Origin: DATAVB01 sp040414495 | Lineage (GTDB): Bacteria; Actinomycetota; Actinomycetes; Mycobacteriales; QHCD01 | NCBI GenBank assembly: GCA_040414495.1 | Contig: JBEDUI010000061.1 | Location: forward strand, 1-22,266 | DNA length: 22,266 nt | Reading direction: 5' to 3' | Shown here: positions 7,146 through 14,106 of the stretch, one piece after another | How positions within the stretch are numbered: the first letter of the stretch is position 1 | How the letters are laid out: every line of letters begins with the position of its first letter | Translations under genes and position numbers: made by a program | Notes under the pieces: model-generated | Told to the model about the DNA's origin: nothing | What the model saw: only the letters and a program-made list of their open reading frames with translations | Database searches by the model: none

Positions 7146-7952
7146 GTGCGTACCGACTGGATCAGCCTGCTCACCGATTACGGCAGCTACGACGGGTTCG
7201 TGGCCGCCTGCCACGGCGTGATCGGCCAGATCGCGCCGACCGCCCGCGTTGTCGACATCACGCACGACGTGCCACCCGGCGATATCCGTCGTGGCGCCGT
7301 CGTGCTGGCGCAGACCGCCGGGTACCTGCCGCCGGCCGTACACGTCGCCGTGGTTGATCCCGGTGTGGGCACCGAGCGCCGGGCGATCGCGATCCAGGCT
7401 CCGGGCGGGATGCTGGTCGGCCCGGACAACGGGCTGCTGATCTGGGCGGCCGAAGTGCTCGGCGGCATCGAACGGGCGGTGAGCCTGACCAATGCCGACT
7501 ACCACCGGCGTCCGGTCACCTCGACCTTCCACGGTCGGGACATCTTCGGTCCGGTCGGGGCGCATCTGGCCAGTGGTGTCGAGTTGGCGGAGCTGGGGCA
7601 GTGGCTGGACCCGGCGCAATTAGAGACGCTGCGCCGGCCCGCGGTCGTGGCCGATCCCGGACTCATCCGGTGCGAAGTACTGACCGCCGACCGGTTCGGA
7701 AATGTTCAAACGTCGGCAAACGCGGCGACCGCGGACACAGCCGGGCTGCGTATCGGAACGGAAGTGGAATTGCTCGCCGGCGAAGCAACGCACCGGCTGA
7801 CGTACGGTGGGACTTTCGCCACTGTCGAGCGGGATCAGCTCGTTTGCTACCTGGATTCGGCAGGATATCTCTCGGTCGCGGTCAACGGCGGGAATGCCGC
7901 CAGCCGACTTCGGTTACTGCAGGGAGATCCGTTAGAGATACGGGCGACGTAA
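7146..7952 (+). CDS. SAM hydrolase / SAM hydroxide adenosyltransferase (DUF62)
   Basis: A 268-residue protein of the family that splits S-adenosylmethionine into adenosine and methionine with water. Motifs: LLTDYGSYDGFVAACHG (8-24), DITHDVPPGDIRRGA (37-51), VVDPGVGTERR (69-79), VGPDNGLL (91-98), STFHGRDIFGP (126-136) and DRFGNVQTS in the C-terminal barrel. The family's Asp-Arg-His triad fits D71, R78 and H129. The start is GTG 7146: TACGGT (7133-7138) is placed as a -10 box for a leaderless message, and GGTGAGG also lies 3 nt upstream, so either mode is possible. An in-frame ATG at 7086 encodes sequence unlike the family. The alpha-glucosidase gene follows after 24 bp. Confidence 0.9.
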   Translation: MRTDWISLLTDYGSYDGFVAACHGVIGQIAPTARVVDITHDVPPGDIRRGAVVLAQTAGYLPPAVHVAVVDPGVGTERRAIAIQAPGGMLVGPDNGLLIWAAEVLGGIERAVSLTNADYHRRPVTSTFHGRDIFGPVGAHLASGVELAELGQWLDPAQLETLRRPAVVADPGLIRCEVLTADRFGNVQTSANAATADTAGLRIGTEVELLAGEATHRLTYGGTFATVERDQLVCYLDSAGYLSVAVNGGNAASRLRLLQGDPLEIRAT

Positions 7953-7976
7953 GCCCGAAGCCGATCAAGGAGCTGA

Positions 7977-9587
7977 ATGAGCAGCAGTCAGTGGTGGCGC
8001 GACGCCGTCATCTATCAGGTTTATCTGCGCTCTTTTGCCGACGGATCCGGTGATGGCTTAGGCGACATCGCTGGCATCCGCTCGCGCTTGCCGTACCTGG
8101 CCGAGCTGGGCGTGGACGCCATCTGGATCAATCCGTGGTACCCGTCGCCGCAGGTCGACGCGGGTTACGACGTGTCCGACTACCGCGATATCGATCCGGG
8201 GTTCGGCACGCTCGCCGACGCCGAGGCGATGCTGGGCGAGTGCCGGTCGTACGGGATCAAGGTCATCCTCGACATCGTCCCGAACCACACCAGCGACCAG
8301 CACAAGTGGTTCCAGCAGGCGCTGGCCGCGCCGCCCGGTTCGCCGGAGCGGGCGCGCTATGTGTTCCGGTCCGGGCGCGGTGAGAACGGCGAACTGCCGC
8401 CGACGAACTGGCAGTCCACGTTCGGCGGCCCGGCCTGGAAGCGCCTCGATGATGGCCAGTGGTACCTGCACCTGTTCGCGCCCGAGCAGCCCGACCTGAA
8501 CTGGGAGAACCCGGAGGTACGGGCGGAGTTCGCCGACATCCTGCGGTTCTGGTTCGACCGGGGCGTCGACGGTTTCCGGATCGACGTGGCGCACGGACTG
8601 ATCAAGGACCCGACGTACCCCGACGCGGTCAAGACCCCCGACAGCGACGGCCCGTTCCATCCCCGCCACCCGGCCTGGGACCAGGACGCGGTGCACGAGA
8701 TCTACCGCGAGTGGCGGCGGATCGCCGACAGCTACGCCGACCCGCGCATCTTCGTCAGCGAGGCCTGGGTGACGCCGCCGGAGCGGCTGGCCCGGTACGT
8801 ACGTCCGGACGAGCTGCACACCACGTTCAACTTCGACTTCCTCAAAGCGGCCTGGGACGCGACCGCCATGCGGAAGGTCATCGACGACAGCACGGCCATG
8901 CTGGCCGACGTCGGCGCGCCCACGACGTGGGTGCTCTCCAACCACGACGTGGTCCGGCACCGTACCCGGTACGGACGGGCCGCCGGCCATGAGAATGACC
9001 CGGCTGGCGCCGTTCCGACCGACCTGGAGTTGGGCGAGCAGCGAGCCCGCGCGGCCGCGCTGCTGACCCTGGCGCTGCCCGGCGGCGCGTACGTCTACCA
9101 GGGCGAGGAGTTGGGGCTGCCTGAGGTCGAGGACCTGCCGGTCGAGGTGCTGGCCGACCCGGTCTGGGAGCAGTCCGGCCACACCAACCGCGGTCGCGAC
9201 GGCGCCCGGGTTCCGCTGCCGTGGTCGGGCGACGAGCCGCCGTTCGGTTTCGGGACCGACGGATCGTGGTTGCCGCAACCGACGGCGTGGAAGGCGTTGA
9301 CGGCGGAGGCCGAGCAGGGCGACCCGGACTCGATGCTGGAGCTGTACCGGTCCGCGCTGCGGATCCGGCGCGCCACCTCGGCCCTGGGCGACGGGACCTT
9401 GCAGTGGTTGCCGGCCGGCGATGACGTGCTGGCCTTCACCCGCGAGCCCGGGTTCGCGTTCGTCCTGAACTTCTCTGATACGCCGGTGAACCTGCCGGCG
9501 CACGAGGAGCTCTTACTCAGCAGCGGGCCGTTGACCGATGACGGCCGGCTGCCGACCGACCAGGCGGTTTGGCTGCGCATCAGCTGA
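7977..9587 (+). CDS. aglA: GH13 alpha-glucosidase / oligo-1,6-glucosidase
   Basis: A 536-residue cytoplasmic glycoside hydrolase that releases glucose from alpha-linked oligosaccharides. All GH13 motifs are present: DIVPNH (99-104), GFRIDVAHG with nucleophile D203, SEAW with acid/base E262, and LSNHD with D324. The (beta/alpha)8 barrel is followed by a C-terminal beta domain (about 450-536). It resembles actinobacterial GH13 subfamily 30 enzymes such as mycobacterial AglA; trehalose synthase is less likely on length and motifs. AAGGAG stands 4 nt before the ATG. It is probably co-transcribed with the SAM hydrolase gene and ends at a strong hairpin. Exact linkage preference cannot be read from sequence. 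Confidence 0.93.
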   Translation: MSSSQWWRDAVIYQVYLRSFADGSGDGLGDIAGIRSRLPYLAELGVDAIWINPWYPSPQVDAGYDVSDYRDIDPGFGTLADAEAMLGECRSYGIKVILDIVPNHTSDQHKWFQQALAAPPGSPERARYVFRSGRGENGELPPTNWQSTFGGPAWKRLDDGQWYLHLFAPEQPDLNWENPEVRAEFADILRFWFDRGVDGFRIDVAHGLIKDPTYPDAVKTPDSDGPFHPRHPAWDQDAVHEIYREWRRIADSYADPRIFVSEAWVTPPERLARYVRPDELHTTFNFDFLKAAWDATAMRKVIDDSTAMLADVGAPTTWVLSNHDVVRHRTRYGRAAGHENDPAGAVPTDLELGEQRARAAALLTLALPGGAYVYQGEELGLPEVEDLPVEVLADPVWEQSGHTNRGRDGARVPLPWSGDEPPFGFGTDGSWLPQPTAWKALTAEAEQGDPDSMLELYRSALRIRRATSALGDGTLQWLPAGDDVLAFTREPGFAFVLNFSDTPVNLPAHEELLLSSGPLTDDGRLPTDQAVWLRIS

Positions 9588-9605
9588 TCCGCTGGCCGGC
9601 TGTCA

Positions 9606-9644
9606 GGATGGCATCGGGGCCCCGCCCCCGCCCCGATGCCATCC
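9606..9644 (+). terminator. Perfect 15-bp GC-rich hairpin after the alpha-glucosidase gene
   Basis: GGATGGCATCGGGGC (9606-9620) pairs perfectly with 9630-9644 across a 9-nt C-rich loop, 19 bp after the stop codon. There is no T-run, as is common for actinobacterial terminators. An ATG at 9636 falls in the 3' arm, which argues against translation starting there. Confidence 0.85.
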
Positions 9645-9676
9645 GTCGGCCTGGCGACCTCGGCCCTGTCCGCCCC

Positions 9677-9807
9677 GCGCGCCCCTTCTCCGGCACACCC
9701 TGTTCACCCCGCGCGCCCTCTTTGCCTCGCGCCTCTTCTCCGGCGCGCCCTCTTCACCCGCGCGCCCTCTTCACCCGCGCCCTCTTCGCCCCCGTGCCTC
9801 TTCCCCG
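9677..9807. repeat. C/T-rich short tandem repeats, 14-18 bp units
   Basis: Units related to GCGCGCCCTCTTCACCC start at 9677, 9693, 9711, 9729, 9743, 9760, 9777 and 9794. The copies at 9743-9759 and 9760-9776 are identical. The unit length varies from 14 to 18 nt. The stretch 9588-9914 holds this tract and the hairpin before it; I see no gene, although some frames stay open because of the skewed composition. Confidence 0.8.
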
Positions 9808-9914
9808 GCGCGCCCCGGCCATCCTCTGCCGCGGCGCCCCGGTGCGGGCTATGCCTGACCTCCCCTTCACGGTCCAGGCGGCTGTGCGCGCCGCGTCTGG
9901 GGCATGATGGCCAG

Positions 9915-10487
9915 GTGACTGCGCCGGAACAGCCTCGGGACGATCGGCGCCGCGTCGAGCCGACGGAGCCGACCGAGCGCGACCAGACCAAGCCGGGCGG
10001 GGACCAAGCCCCGGGACGTACCGAATCCGGGAACGATCGCGCCAAGTCGCGCCCAAGCGCCACACCCACACGCCCGACGGCGAACCCAGCTGATGCGTCA
10101 GCGGCACACCCGAGGGCCAGCCAGCCTGATCCGTCGGACGACAACCGACGGCGGGTACGGCGCCGACGCCGCACCGCTACACCGGCCGACATGCCCGAAC
10201 GAGCACCCCGCCAGGCCGACCAAAGGTCCTCGGACGACACGGCAGCACCACCGGCGCGGCCGGCACGTCAGCGCGAGAGACAAGTCGACAAGGCCGAACG
10301 TGGGCTGCGTGGCCTGGTCGGCGCGGGTCCGAGTCAACTCAGCGCGTCGGCGGCCGCACGCGCACGGGACGCGACCCGACCAACCAAGGACGACTACGCC
10401 GCGGCCGAGGAACTGCCGATCGTGCGCCGTAACTATGTGCCGCCGTCGGATCCTCCGGGCGGTCCGAAGTCAGCCGGCAAGCGATAG
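9915..10487 (+). CDS. Basic, mostly disordered protein with conserved C-terminal motif
   Basis: A 190-residue protein, rich in Arg, Pro, Asp and Thr and almost certainly disordered over residues 1-125. The last 65 residues are more ordered (VDKAERGLRGLVGAGPSQLS, then a DATRPTKDDYAAAEELPIVRRN stretch) and resemble conserved actinobacterial proteins of unknown function, as far as I can recall. The frame is open upstream to 9636, but that part is the C/T-rich repeat, so GTG 9915 is preferred. CATGAT (9903-9908) lies 6 nt before it and could be the -10 box of a leaderless message. A run of arginines near residues 75-81 suggests nucleic acid contact. It converges on rpiB. Confidence 0.7.
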   Translation: MTAPEQPRDDRRRVEPTEPTERDQTKPGGDQAPGRTESGNDRAKSRPSATPTRPTANPADASAAHPRASQPDPSDDNRRRVRRRRRTATPADMPERAPRQADQRSSDDTAAPPARPARQRERQVDKAERGLRGLVGAGPSQLSASAAARARDATRPTKDDYAAAEELPIVRRNYVPPSDPPGGPKSAGKR

Positions 10488-10521
10488 TCACGCCTCAAGC
10501 CAGACCGGCCGTGTCAGACCG

Positions 10522-10550
10522 GAGGTCGTTCACCAAGGCCCGCCGACCTC
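10522..10550. terminator. Possible bidirectional terminator hairpin
   Basis: GAGGTCG (10522-10528) and CGACCTC (10544-10550) form a 7-bp stem with a 15-nt loop between the convergent basic-protein gene and rpiB. It is short and has no T-run, so the call is weak. Confidence 0.3.
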
Positions 10551-10572
10551 ATGCGCCACATCAACTGCGACG

Positions 10573-11037
10573 TCAGGTGACCGGAATGGTGCCTGTCTTC
10601 TCGTATTCGGTCAGCTCACCGATCCGGCGAATATGCCGTTCGCCCTGGCTAAACGGCGTGGCCAGGAATATCTCAACGAAATGCGTGGCATCCGCGATGG
10701 AATGCATCCGCCCGCCGATCGCTACGACGTTTGCATCGTTGTGTTCCCGGGCCAGCCGCGCCGTGTCTTCATTCCACGCCAATGCCGCCCGCACGCCACG
10801 TACCTTGTTCGCCGCGATCTGCTCGCCGTTGCCCGAGCCACCCACGACAATGCCCAAGCTGCCGGGGTCGGCGACGACCCGCTCGCCGGTCCGTAGACAA
10901 TGGGGTGGATAGTCATCACCGTCGACGTACGTCGGCGGTCCACAGTCGACCGCCTCGTATCCCAGAGTTGGCAGATGCTCCAGAAGGTGAGCTTTGACCG
11001 CAAATCCAGCGTGATCGGAGCCGAGATAGACGCGCAT
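10573..11037 (-). CDS. rpiB: Ribose-5-phosphate isomerase B
   Basis: A 154-residue enzyme that interconverts ribose 5-phosphate and ribulose 5-phosphate in the pentose phosphate pathway. The N-terminus MRVYLGSDHAGFAVKAHLL and the GGSGNGEQIAANK loop (66-78) define the RpiB/LacAB family. The loop has Ser where the E. coli enzyme has its catalytic Cys, and E72 follows; M. tuberculosis RpiB has the same arrangement and uses the Glu as base. The substrate-contact stretch AREHNDANVVAIGGRMH is intact. The frame is open upstream to 11349, but homology starts at ATG 11037. Its ribosome site is weak. Confidence 0.95.
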   Translation of the reverse strand: MRVYLGSDHAGFAVKAHLLEHLPTLGYEAVDCGPPTYVDGDDYPPHCLRTGERVVADPGSLGIVVGGSGNGEQIAANKVRGVRAALAWNEDTARLAREHNDANVVAIGGRMHSIADATHFVEIFLATPFSQGERHIRRIGELTEYEKTGTIPVT

Positions 11038-11146
11038 GACGTCCAGTCTTTCAGGAAGCGGTGGCGGCGTACGGAAGTGGTGCATGAACCCAACACAAGT
11101 TGCCTGTGAGGCCGTAATGTTGGCCCCACAGAAAACGGGGGTGTAA

Positions 11147-11335
11147 GTGAACGACATCGTTGATTCGCCAGCGCCGGCGGTGCCCGATGGTGCGACCGAA
11201 CCCGGCCCTGATGATCTGCGCTGGGCCGAGGAAATGTTCGAGGAATGGCAGCGACTGTTGGGCAATGTCCCGCGCCCGGCGGCGATTTCCGGGTCGGGCG
11301 GCCCGCAATTTCCCCAAAGGGAACAACGAAGCTGA
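11147..11335 (+). CDS. Small acidic protein, 62 residues, upstream of the MBL gene
   Basis: It starts at GTG 11147 with GGGGGTG a few bases upstream and stops 16 bp before the ATG of the MBL-fold gene, so the two are probably co-transcribed. The peptide has a Pro-rich acidic start, one amphipathic helix (LRWAEEMFEEWQRLLGN, about 24-40) and a Gly/Pro-rich tail. Codon third positions are fairly GC-rich, as in a real gene. I do not recognise the family. The alternative is a leader region with a chance open frame. Confidence 0.5.
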   Translation: MNDIVDSPAPAVPDGATEPGPDDLRWAEEMFEEWQRLLGNVPRPAAISGSGGPQFPQREQRS

Positions 11336-11351
11336 TCCGCGCAGGCCAAGC

Positions 11352-12176
11352 ATGACCGCGCCTCACACGTGGCGCGAGGTCGGCGATCGAGTTTACGTAC
11401 GGCGACATACCTCGTTCGACGTGAACGTAGGTCTGGTTGTCGCTGCTGGAAACTGCCTGGTCATCGACACCTTGAGCACGCACGAGCAGGCTCGGGAACT
11501 CATCGAATCGATTCGGGCGATCACGGCCGAGCCGTGGACCGTGGTGAACAGCCATGCGCATTTTGACCATTGTTTCGGCAACGCAATGTTCCGGCCGGCG
11601 CCGATCTGGGGCCATTCGCGCACGGCCCGTAGCATTCGTGAATTCGGTGCGACACAACGCCAAACAATGCGTGAATTCGCCATTGGACAAGGGAATCCGG
11701 AGTTCGCCCGCGAACTTGATTCGGTTCAACTCGATCCACCGGACCGACTCGTCGAGCGGACCACCGAGCTTGAAATCGGAGATCGCACGGTCATATTGCA
11801 TTTTCTTGGCCGTGGCCATACCGATGGCGACCTGGTCGTCGAAGTGCCGGACGCCCATGCCCTCTTTGTTGGCGACCTTATCGAAGAAGGCGCGCCACCG
11901 AGCTTCGAGGATTCTTTTCCACTTGACTGGCCGGGCACTGCGACCGCGCTGTTGCCCCTGGCCCGTGGCGTCGTAATCCCGGGACACGGCGACATTATCG
12001 ATCGGAAATACGTTGAAAATCAGGCCAGTGATCTCGCGAGAGTGGCCGAGCATGCACGCACCGTGCACGCCGCGGGCCGGCCAGCTGAAAGTGGTTGGGC
12101 CGAGCTTCCTTTTCCCGAGAATGCGGCACGGATAGCACTGCAACGCGCACATTGGCAACTTGACAACATTCTCTGA
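11352..12176 (+). CDS. MBL-fold metallo-hydrolase
   Basis: A 274-residue protein of the metallo-beta-lactamase superfamily. The metal-binding motif NSHAHFDH gives H68, H70, D72 and H73. Further ligands are in LGRGHTDGDLVV, FVGDLIEEG and VIPGHGDI, all in the expected order, so two zinc ions should bind. General family members include hydrolases of lactones, thioesters and phosphodiesters; the substrate here is unknown. The ATG at 11352 has only a weak AGG upstream and may depend on coupling to the preceding small gene. The reading frame is open to 11160, but homology-like sequence starts at 11352. It lies in the segment that appears inserted between rpiB and the DsbA-like gene. Confidence 0.88.
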   Translation: MTAPHTWREVGDRVYVRRHTSFDVNVGLVVAAGNCLVIDTLSTHEQARELIESIRAITAEPWTVVNSHAHFDHCFGNAMFRPAPIWGHSRTARSIREFGATQRQTMREFAIGQGNPEFARELDSVQLDPPDRLVERTTELEIGDRTVILHFLGRGHTDGDLVVEVPDAHALFVGDLIEEGAPPSFEDSFPLDWPGTATALLPLARGVVIPGHGDIIDRKYVENQASDLARVAEHARTVHAAGRPAESGWAELPFPENAARIALQRAHWQLDNIL

Positions 12177-12284
12177 CATCAGGCCCAGTGCTGATATTGC
12201 CGACGATTCGCATAATGTTCGGGACTCGCACCCTGATTTCCACAGCGACTCCCAAACTGATTCCGGCCGCGATTTCCACATCGT

Positions 12285-12830
12285 TCAGCCGCCGTTCCCG
12301 AATCCCGGATGCGCTTTGTAGCCGGCCAATCGCGCAGCGAATTGGCGGCGCATTGCGATCGCGACATCGTGGTCGTCCGCGTCGGCCGACACCCGGTCGG
12401 GATAGAGCGCGACCAGGGCCATCTCGGTACGTCGCACCGAGTCGGCCAACATCGCCCGGTTCTTGGGCGGCGCGCCCACGGTCGACCAGGTTGGCGTCGG
12501 ATGGTGCGCACCCACCTGACCGTCGCCGGCTGACCATTCGCCGCCCTGCGCGAGCGTGAGCACCCTGGCATGACCGATCAGCTGAGCGGACGCGTCGGCG
12601 ATGGCGTCATGCAGCCGACGGAGACTGGCCGCCAACGCACCAAGCTCACCCCGGATGTCCGGAGCAGCGGTGCCGATGCGATCGACGGTCACCATGCCGC
12701 TGGCAGCGGTCAGCTCACCGGCGGCCGTCCGAAGCTCGTCGGCGATCGCGGCCAGCCTGCGGCCTGACGCGATCAACTCATCCGGATCGGCCTGCGACAG
12801 CGGTGAGCGCGGCGCGACTGGAGCGATCAT
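12285..12830 (-). CDS. Putative type VII secretion partner protein
   Basis: A 181-residue protein. The first 110 residues are helical, with long heptad-like alanine/leucine stretches (LIASGRRLAAIADELRTAAG, then ELGALAASLRRLHDAIADAS), as in ESX/WXG100-related helical hairpins, though no WxG is seen. The last 70 residues (GGEWSAGDGQVGAHH onward) form a separate region with no motif I recognise. Its ATG overlaps the stop of the EspC-like gene as ATGA (12827-12830), so the two are translationally coupled and probably bind each other. No ESX ATPase or membrane gene is in the window. The role is inferred mainly from the partner. Confidence 0.6.
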   Translation of the reverse strand: MIAPVAPRSPLSQADPDELIASGRRLAAIADELRTAAGELTAASGMVTVDRIGTAAPDIRGELGALAASLRRLHDAIADASAQLIGHARVLTLAQGGEWSAGDGQVGAHHPTPTWSTVGAPPKNRAMLADSVRRTEMALVALYPDRVSADADDHDVAIAMRRQFAARLAGYKAHPGFGNGG

Positions 12831-13162
12831 GTCGACCGAACCGGACCCGAGGCGACCAACATGCCGGCGGCGGTCGCATCGGTAGCCGCGTACGCCTCGA
12901 CAGTCTGCCGGAGCCGCGCAGCCAATAGCGTGGACCAATCGCCAAGCCCGGCCAGCCGGATCCGTGAAGCGGCCCCGGCACACGCGCACACCGCGCCCAG
13001 ATCAGGATCCCCGACGTCCGGAGCCGCCCGGGCCAGCGAACCGTTGGCCGCACCGGACATGACACGCAACGACGCGGCGACCCGATCCAGTCGGGTCGCC
13101 ACCACGTCAATCGACTCCGGGTGCACACCGATGGTGCGCCCGGAGCGTCCTGCAACGGTCAT
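12827..13162 (-). CDS. EspC-like type VII secretion target protein
   Basis: A 111-residue protein resembling the ESX-1 EspC family: an IGVHPESIDVVATRLDRVAA first helix (11-30), a GLGDW turn (72-76) and a second helix LLAARLRQTVEAYAATDATA that ends with the family's YAxTDxxAA signature. Such proteins are exported by, or escort others to, type VII secretion systems. The start at 13162 is well supported by AGGAGG 5 nt upstream. Two cysteines (CAC, 59-61) sit in the middle. It is first in a two-gene leftward operon with a coupled partner. Confidence 0.75.
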   Translation of the reverse strand: MTVAGRSGRTIGVHPESIDVVATRLDRVAASLRVMSGAANGSLARAAPDVGDPDLGAVCACAGAASRIRLAGLGDWSTLLAARLRQTVEAYAATDATAAGMLVASGPVRST

Positions 13163-13176
13163 GATCGCCTCCTACC

Positions 13177-13194
13177 GACCGGACTGCTCCGGTC
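13177..13194 (-). promoter_or_regulatory. Hairpin in the 5' leader of the EspC-like operon
   Basis: GACCGGA (13177-13183) and TCCGGTC (13188-13194) form a perfect 7-bp stem with a 4-nt loop, ending about 7 nt from the ribosome site on the minus strand. It could be a terminator for the upstream DsbA-like gene or a leader structure. Confidence 0.4.
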
Positions 13195-13236
13195 TCGGGG
13201 CCGATCAAACCTCTTTCGCCCAACCCGCCGCTGTGG

Positions 13237-13263
13237 TTATCCACAGGGGCGGGGTTATCCACA
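13237..13263 (+). other. Two TTATCCACA (DnaA-box-like) sites in direct repeat
   Basis: TTATCCACA occurs at 13237-13245 and 13255-13263, 18 bp apart, each followed by CAGG or AGGGG and G-rich spacer. The first also forms a palindrome, CTGTGG-TTAT-CCACAG. Both match the E. coli-type DnaA box exactly. Only two copies are present and no dnaA, dnaN or gyrB gene is near, so this is not an origin by itself. Confidence 0.75.
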
Positions 13264-13274
13264 GGCGGGGTTGC

Positions 13275-13880
13275 TCAGTCGAACTCAGGGGATTCGGTGC
13301 GCGTACGCTTCAATTCCCAGAAGTGCGGATAGCCGGCGAGCACCCGGGCAGCATCGAAGATCTGCCCGGCCTCTTCGCCGCGCGGGATGCGGGATAGCAC
13401 CGGGCCGAAGTAAGCAATGCCCTCGACGTGGATCACTGGCGTGCCGACCTCCATACCCACCGGGTCCATGCCCGCGTGGTGAGAACGACGTAGCTCCTCG
13501 TCGTACTCAGTGGAGTCCCAGGCATCGATGAGCTCGGGCGCGAGGCCAGCCTCGCTCAGTGCTGCGGACACGGTCTCCGGCGTCCGCTCTTCCTTCTGAT
13601 TGTGAAAGCGGGTGCCGATCGCCGTGTACAACGACCGCAACGCTTCGTTGCCGTGCTTCTGCTCGGCCGCGATGACGACACGCATCGGGCCCCAGCCCTT
13701 CTTCAGGCCTTCCTTGTACCGCTCCGGGAGTTCATCCCGTCCCTCGTTGAGAACGGACAGCGACATGGCGTGGAAAGAGACTGTGATGTCCCGTACCTTC
13801 TCTGCCTCGAGGATCCACCGCGACGTGATCCAGGCCCACGGACAGGCGGTGTCGAACCAGAAGTCAACCTTTGTGCTCAC
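13275..13880 (-). CDS. DsbA-family mycothiol-dependent reductase-like protein (Rv2466c-like)
   Basis: A 201-residue thioredoxin-fold protein, closely resembling M. tuberculosis Rv2466c, a mycothiol-dependent reductase that also activates nitro-drugs. Shared stretches include ITSRWILEAEKVRDI (18-32), SHHAGMDPVG, FGPVLSRIPRGEEAG and the C-terminal ELKRTRTESPEFD. The active site reads CPWA (C13-A16) where Rv2466c, as I recall, has CPWC, so only the nucleophilic Cys remains and a monothiol mechanism is expected. GTG 13880 is chosen because GGGAG lies 5 nt upstream. It is divergent from pepN. Confidence 0.9.
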   Translation of the reverse strand: MSTKVDFWFDTACPWAWITSRWILEAEKVRDITVSFHAMSLSVLNEGRDELPERYKEGLKKGWGPMRVVIAAEQKHGNEALRSLYTAIGTRFHNQKEERTPETVSAALSEAGLAPELIDAWDSTEYDEELRRSHHAGMDPVGMEVGTPVIHVEGIAYFGPVLSRIPRGEEAGQIFDAARVLAGYPHFWELKRTRTESPEFD

Positions 13881-14106
13881 ATGCACTCCCAGCACTAGGA
13901 CGGATGCTGAACTGCCTAATCTTCGGCTACTACCCAGGAGCATCTCGCGCGCATCTCGCATTCCCACAGGTAGCCGACGAATTGATCCGCCCGTAGATTC
14001 CGATTCTGTCGCGGGCACGTGAACGGCTCGTGAAAGACTGGCCGGAAGGTCGCACGCCCGGGCGATCTCCCATCAAGATTCGAAGTTCGCGCGAAGGAGC
14101 GACGGC

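Noticed and set aside
8058..9503. 481-codon open frame on the minus strand inside the alpha-glucosidase gene
   Set aside because: A shadow of GC-rich codon use; the plus strand has all GH13 motifs.
9636..9914. N-terminal extension of the disordered protein to ATG 9636
   Set aside because: The ATG lies in the terminator hairpin and the extension would be the C/T-rich repeat read as Pro/Arg/Ser/Ala.
10722..12281. 519-codon minus-strand frame over rpiB and the MBL gene
   Set aside because: It overlaps two genes with clear family motifs in other frames and has no recognisable motif itself.
13237..13263. Chromosomal or plasmid replication origin
   Set aside because: Only two DnaA-box-like sites, no AT-rich region and no replication genes nearby.
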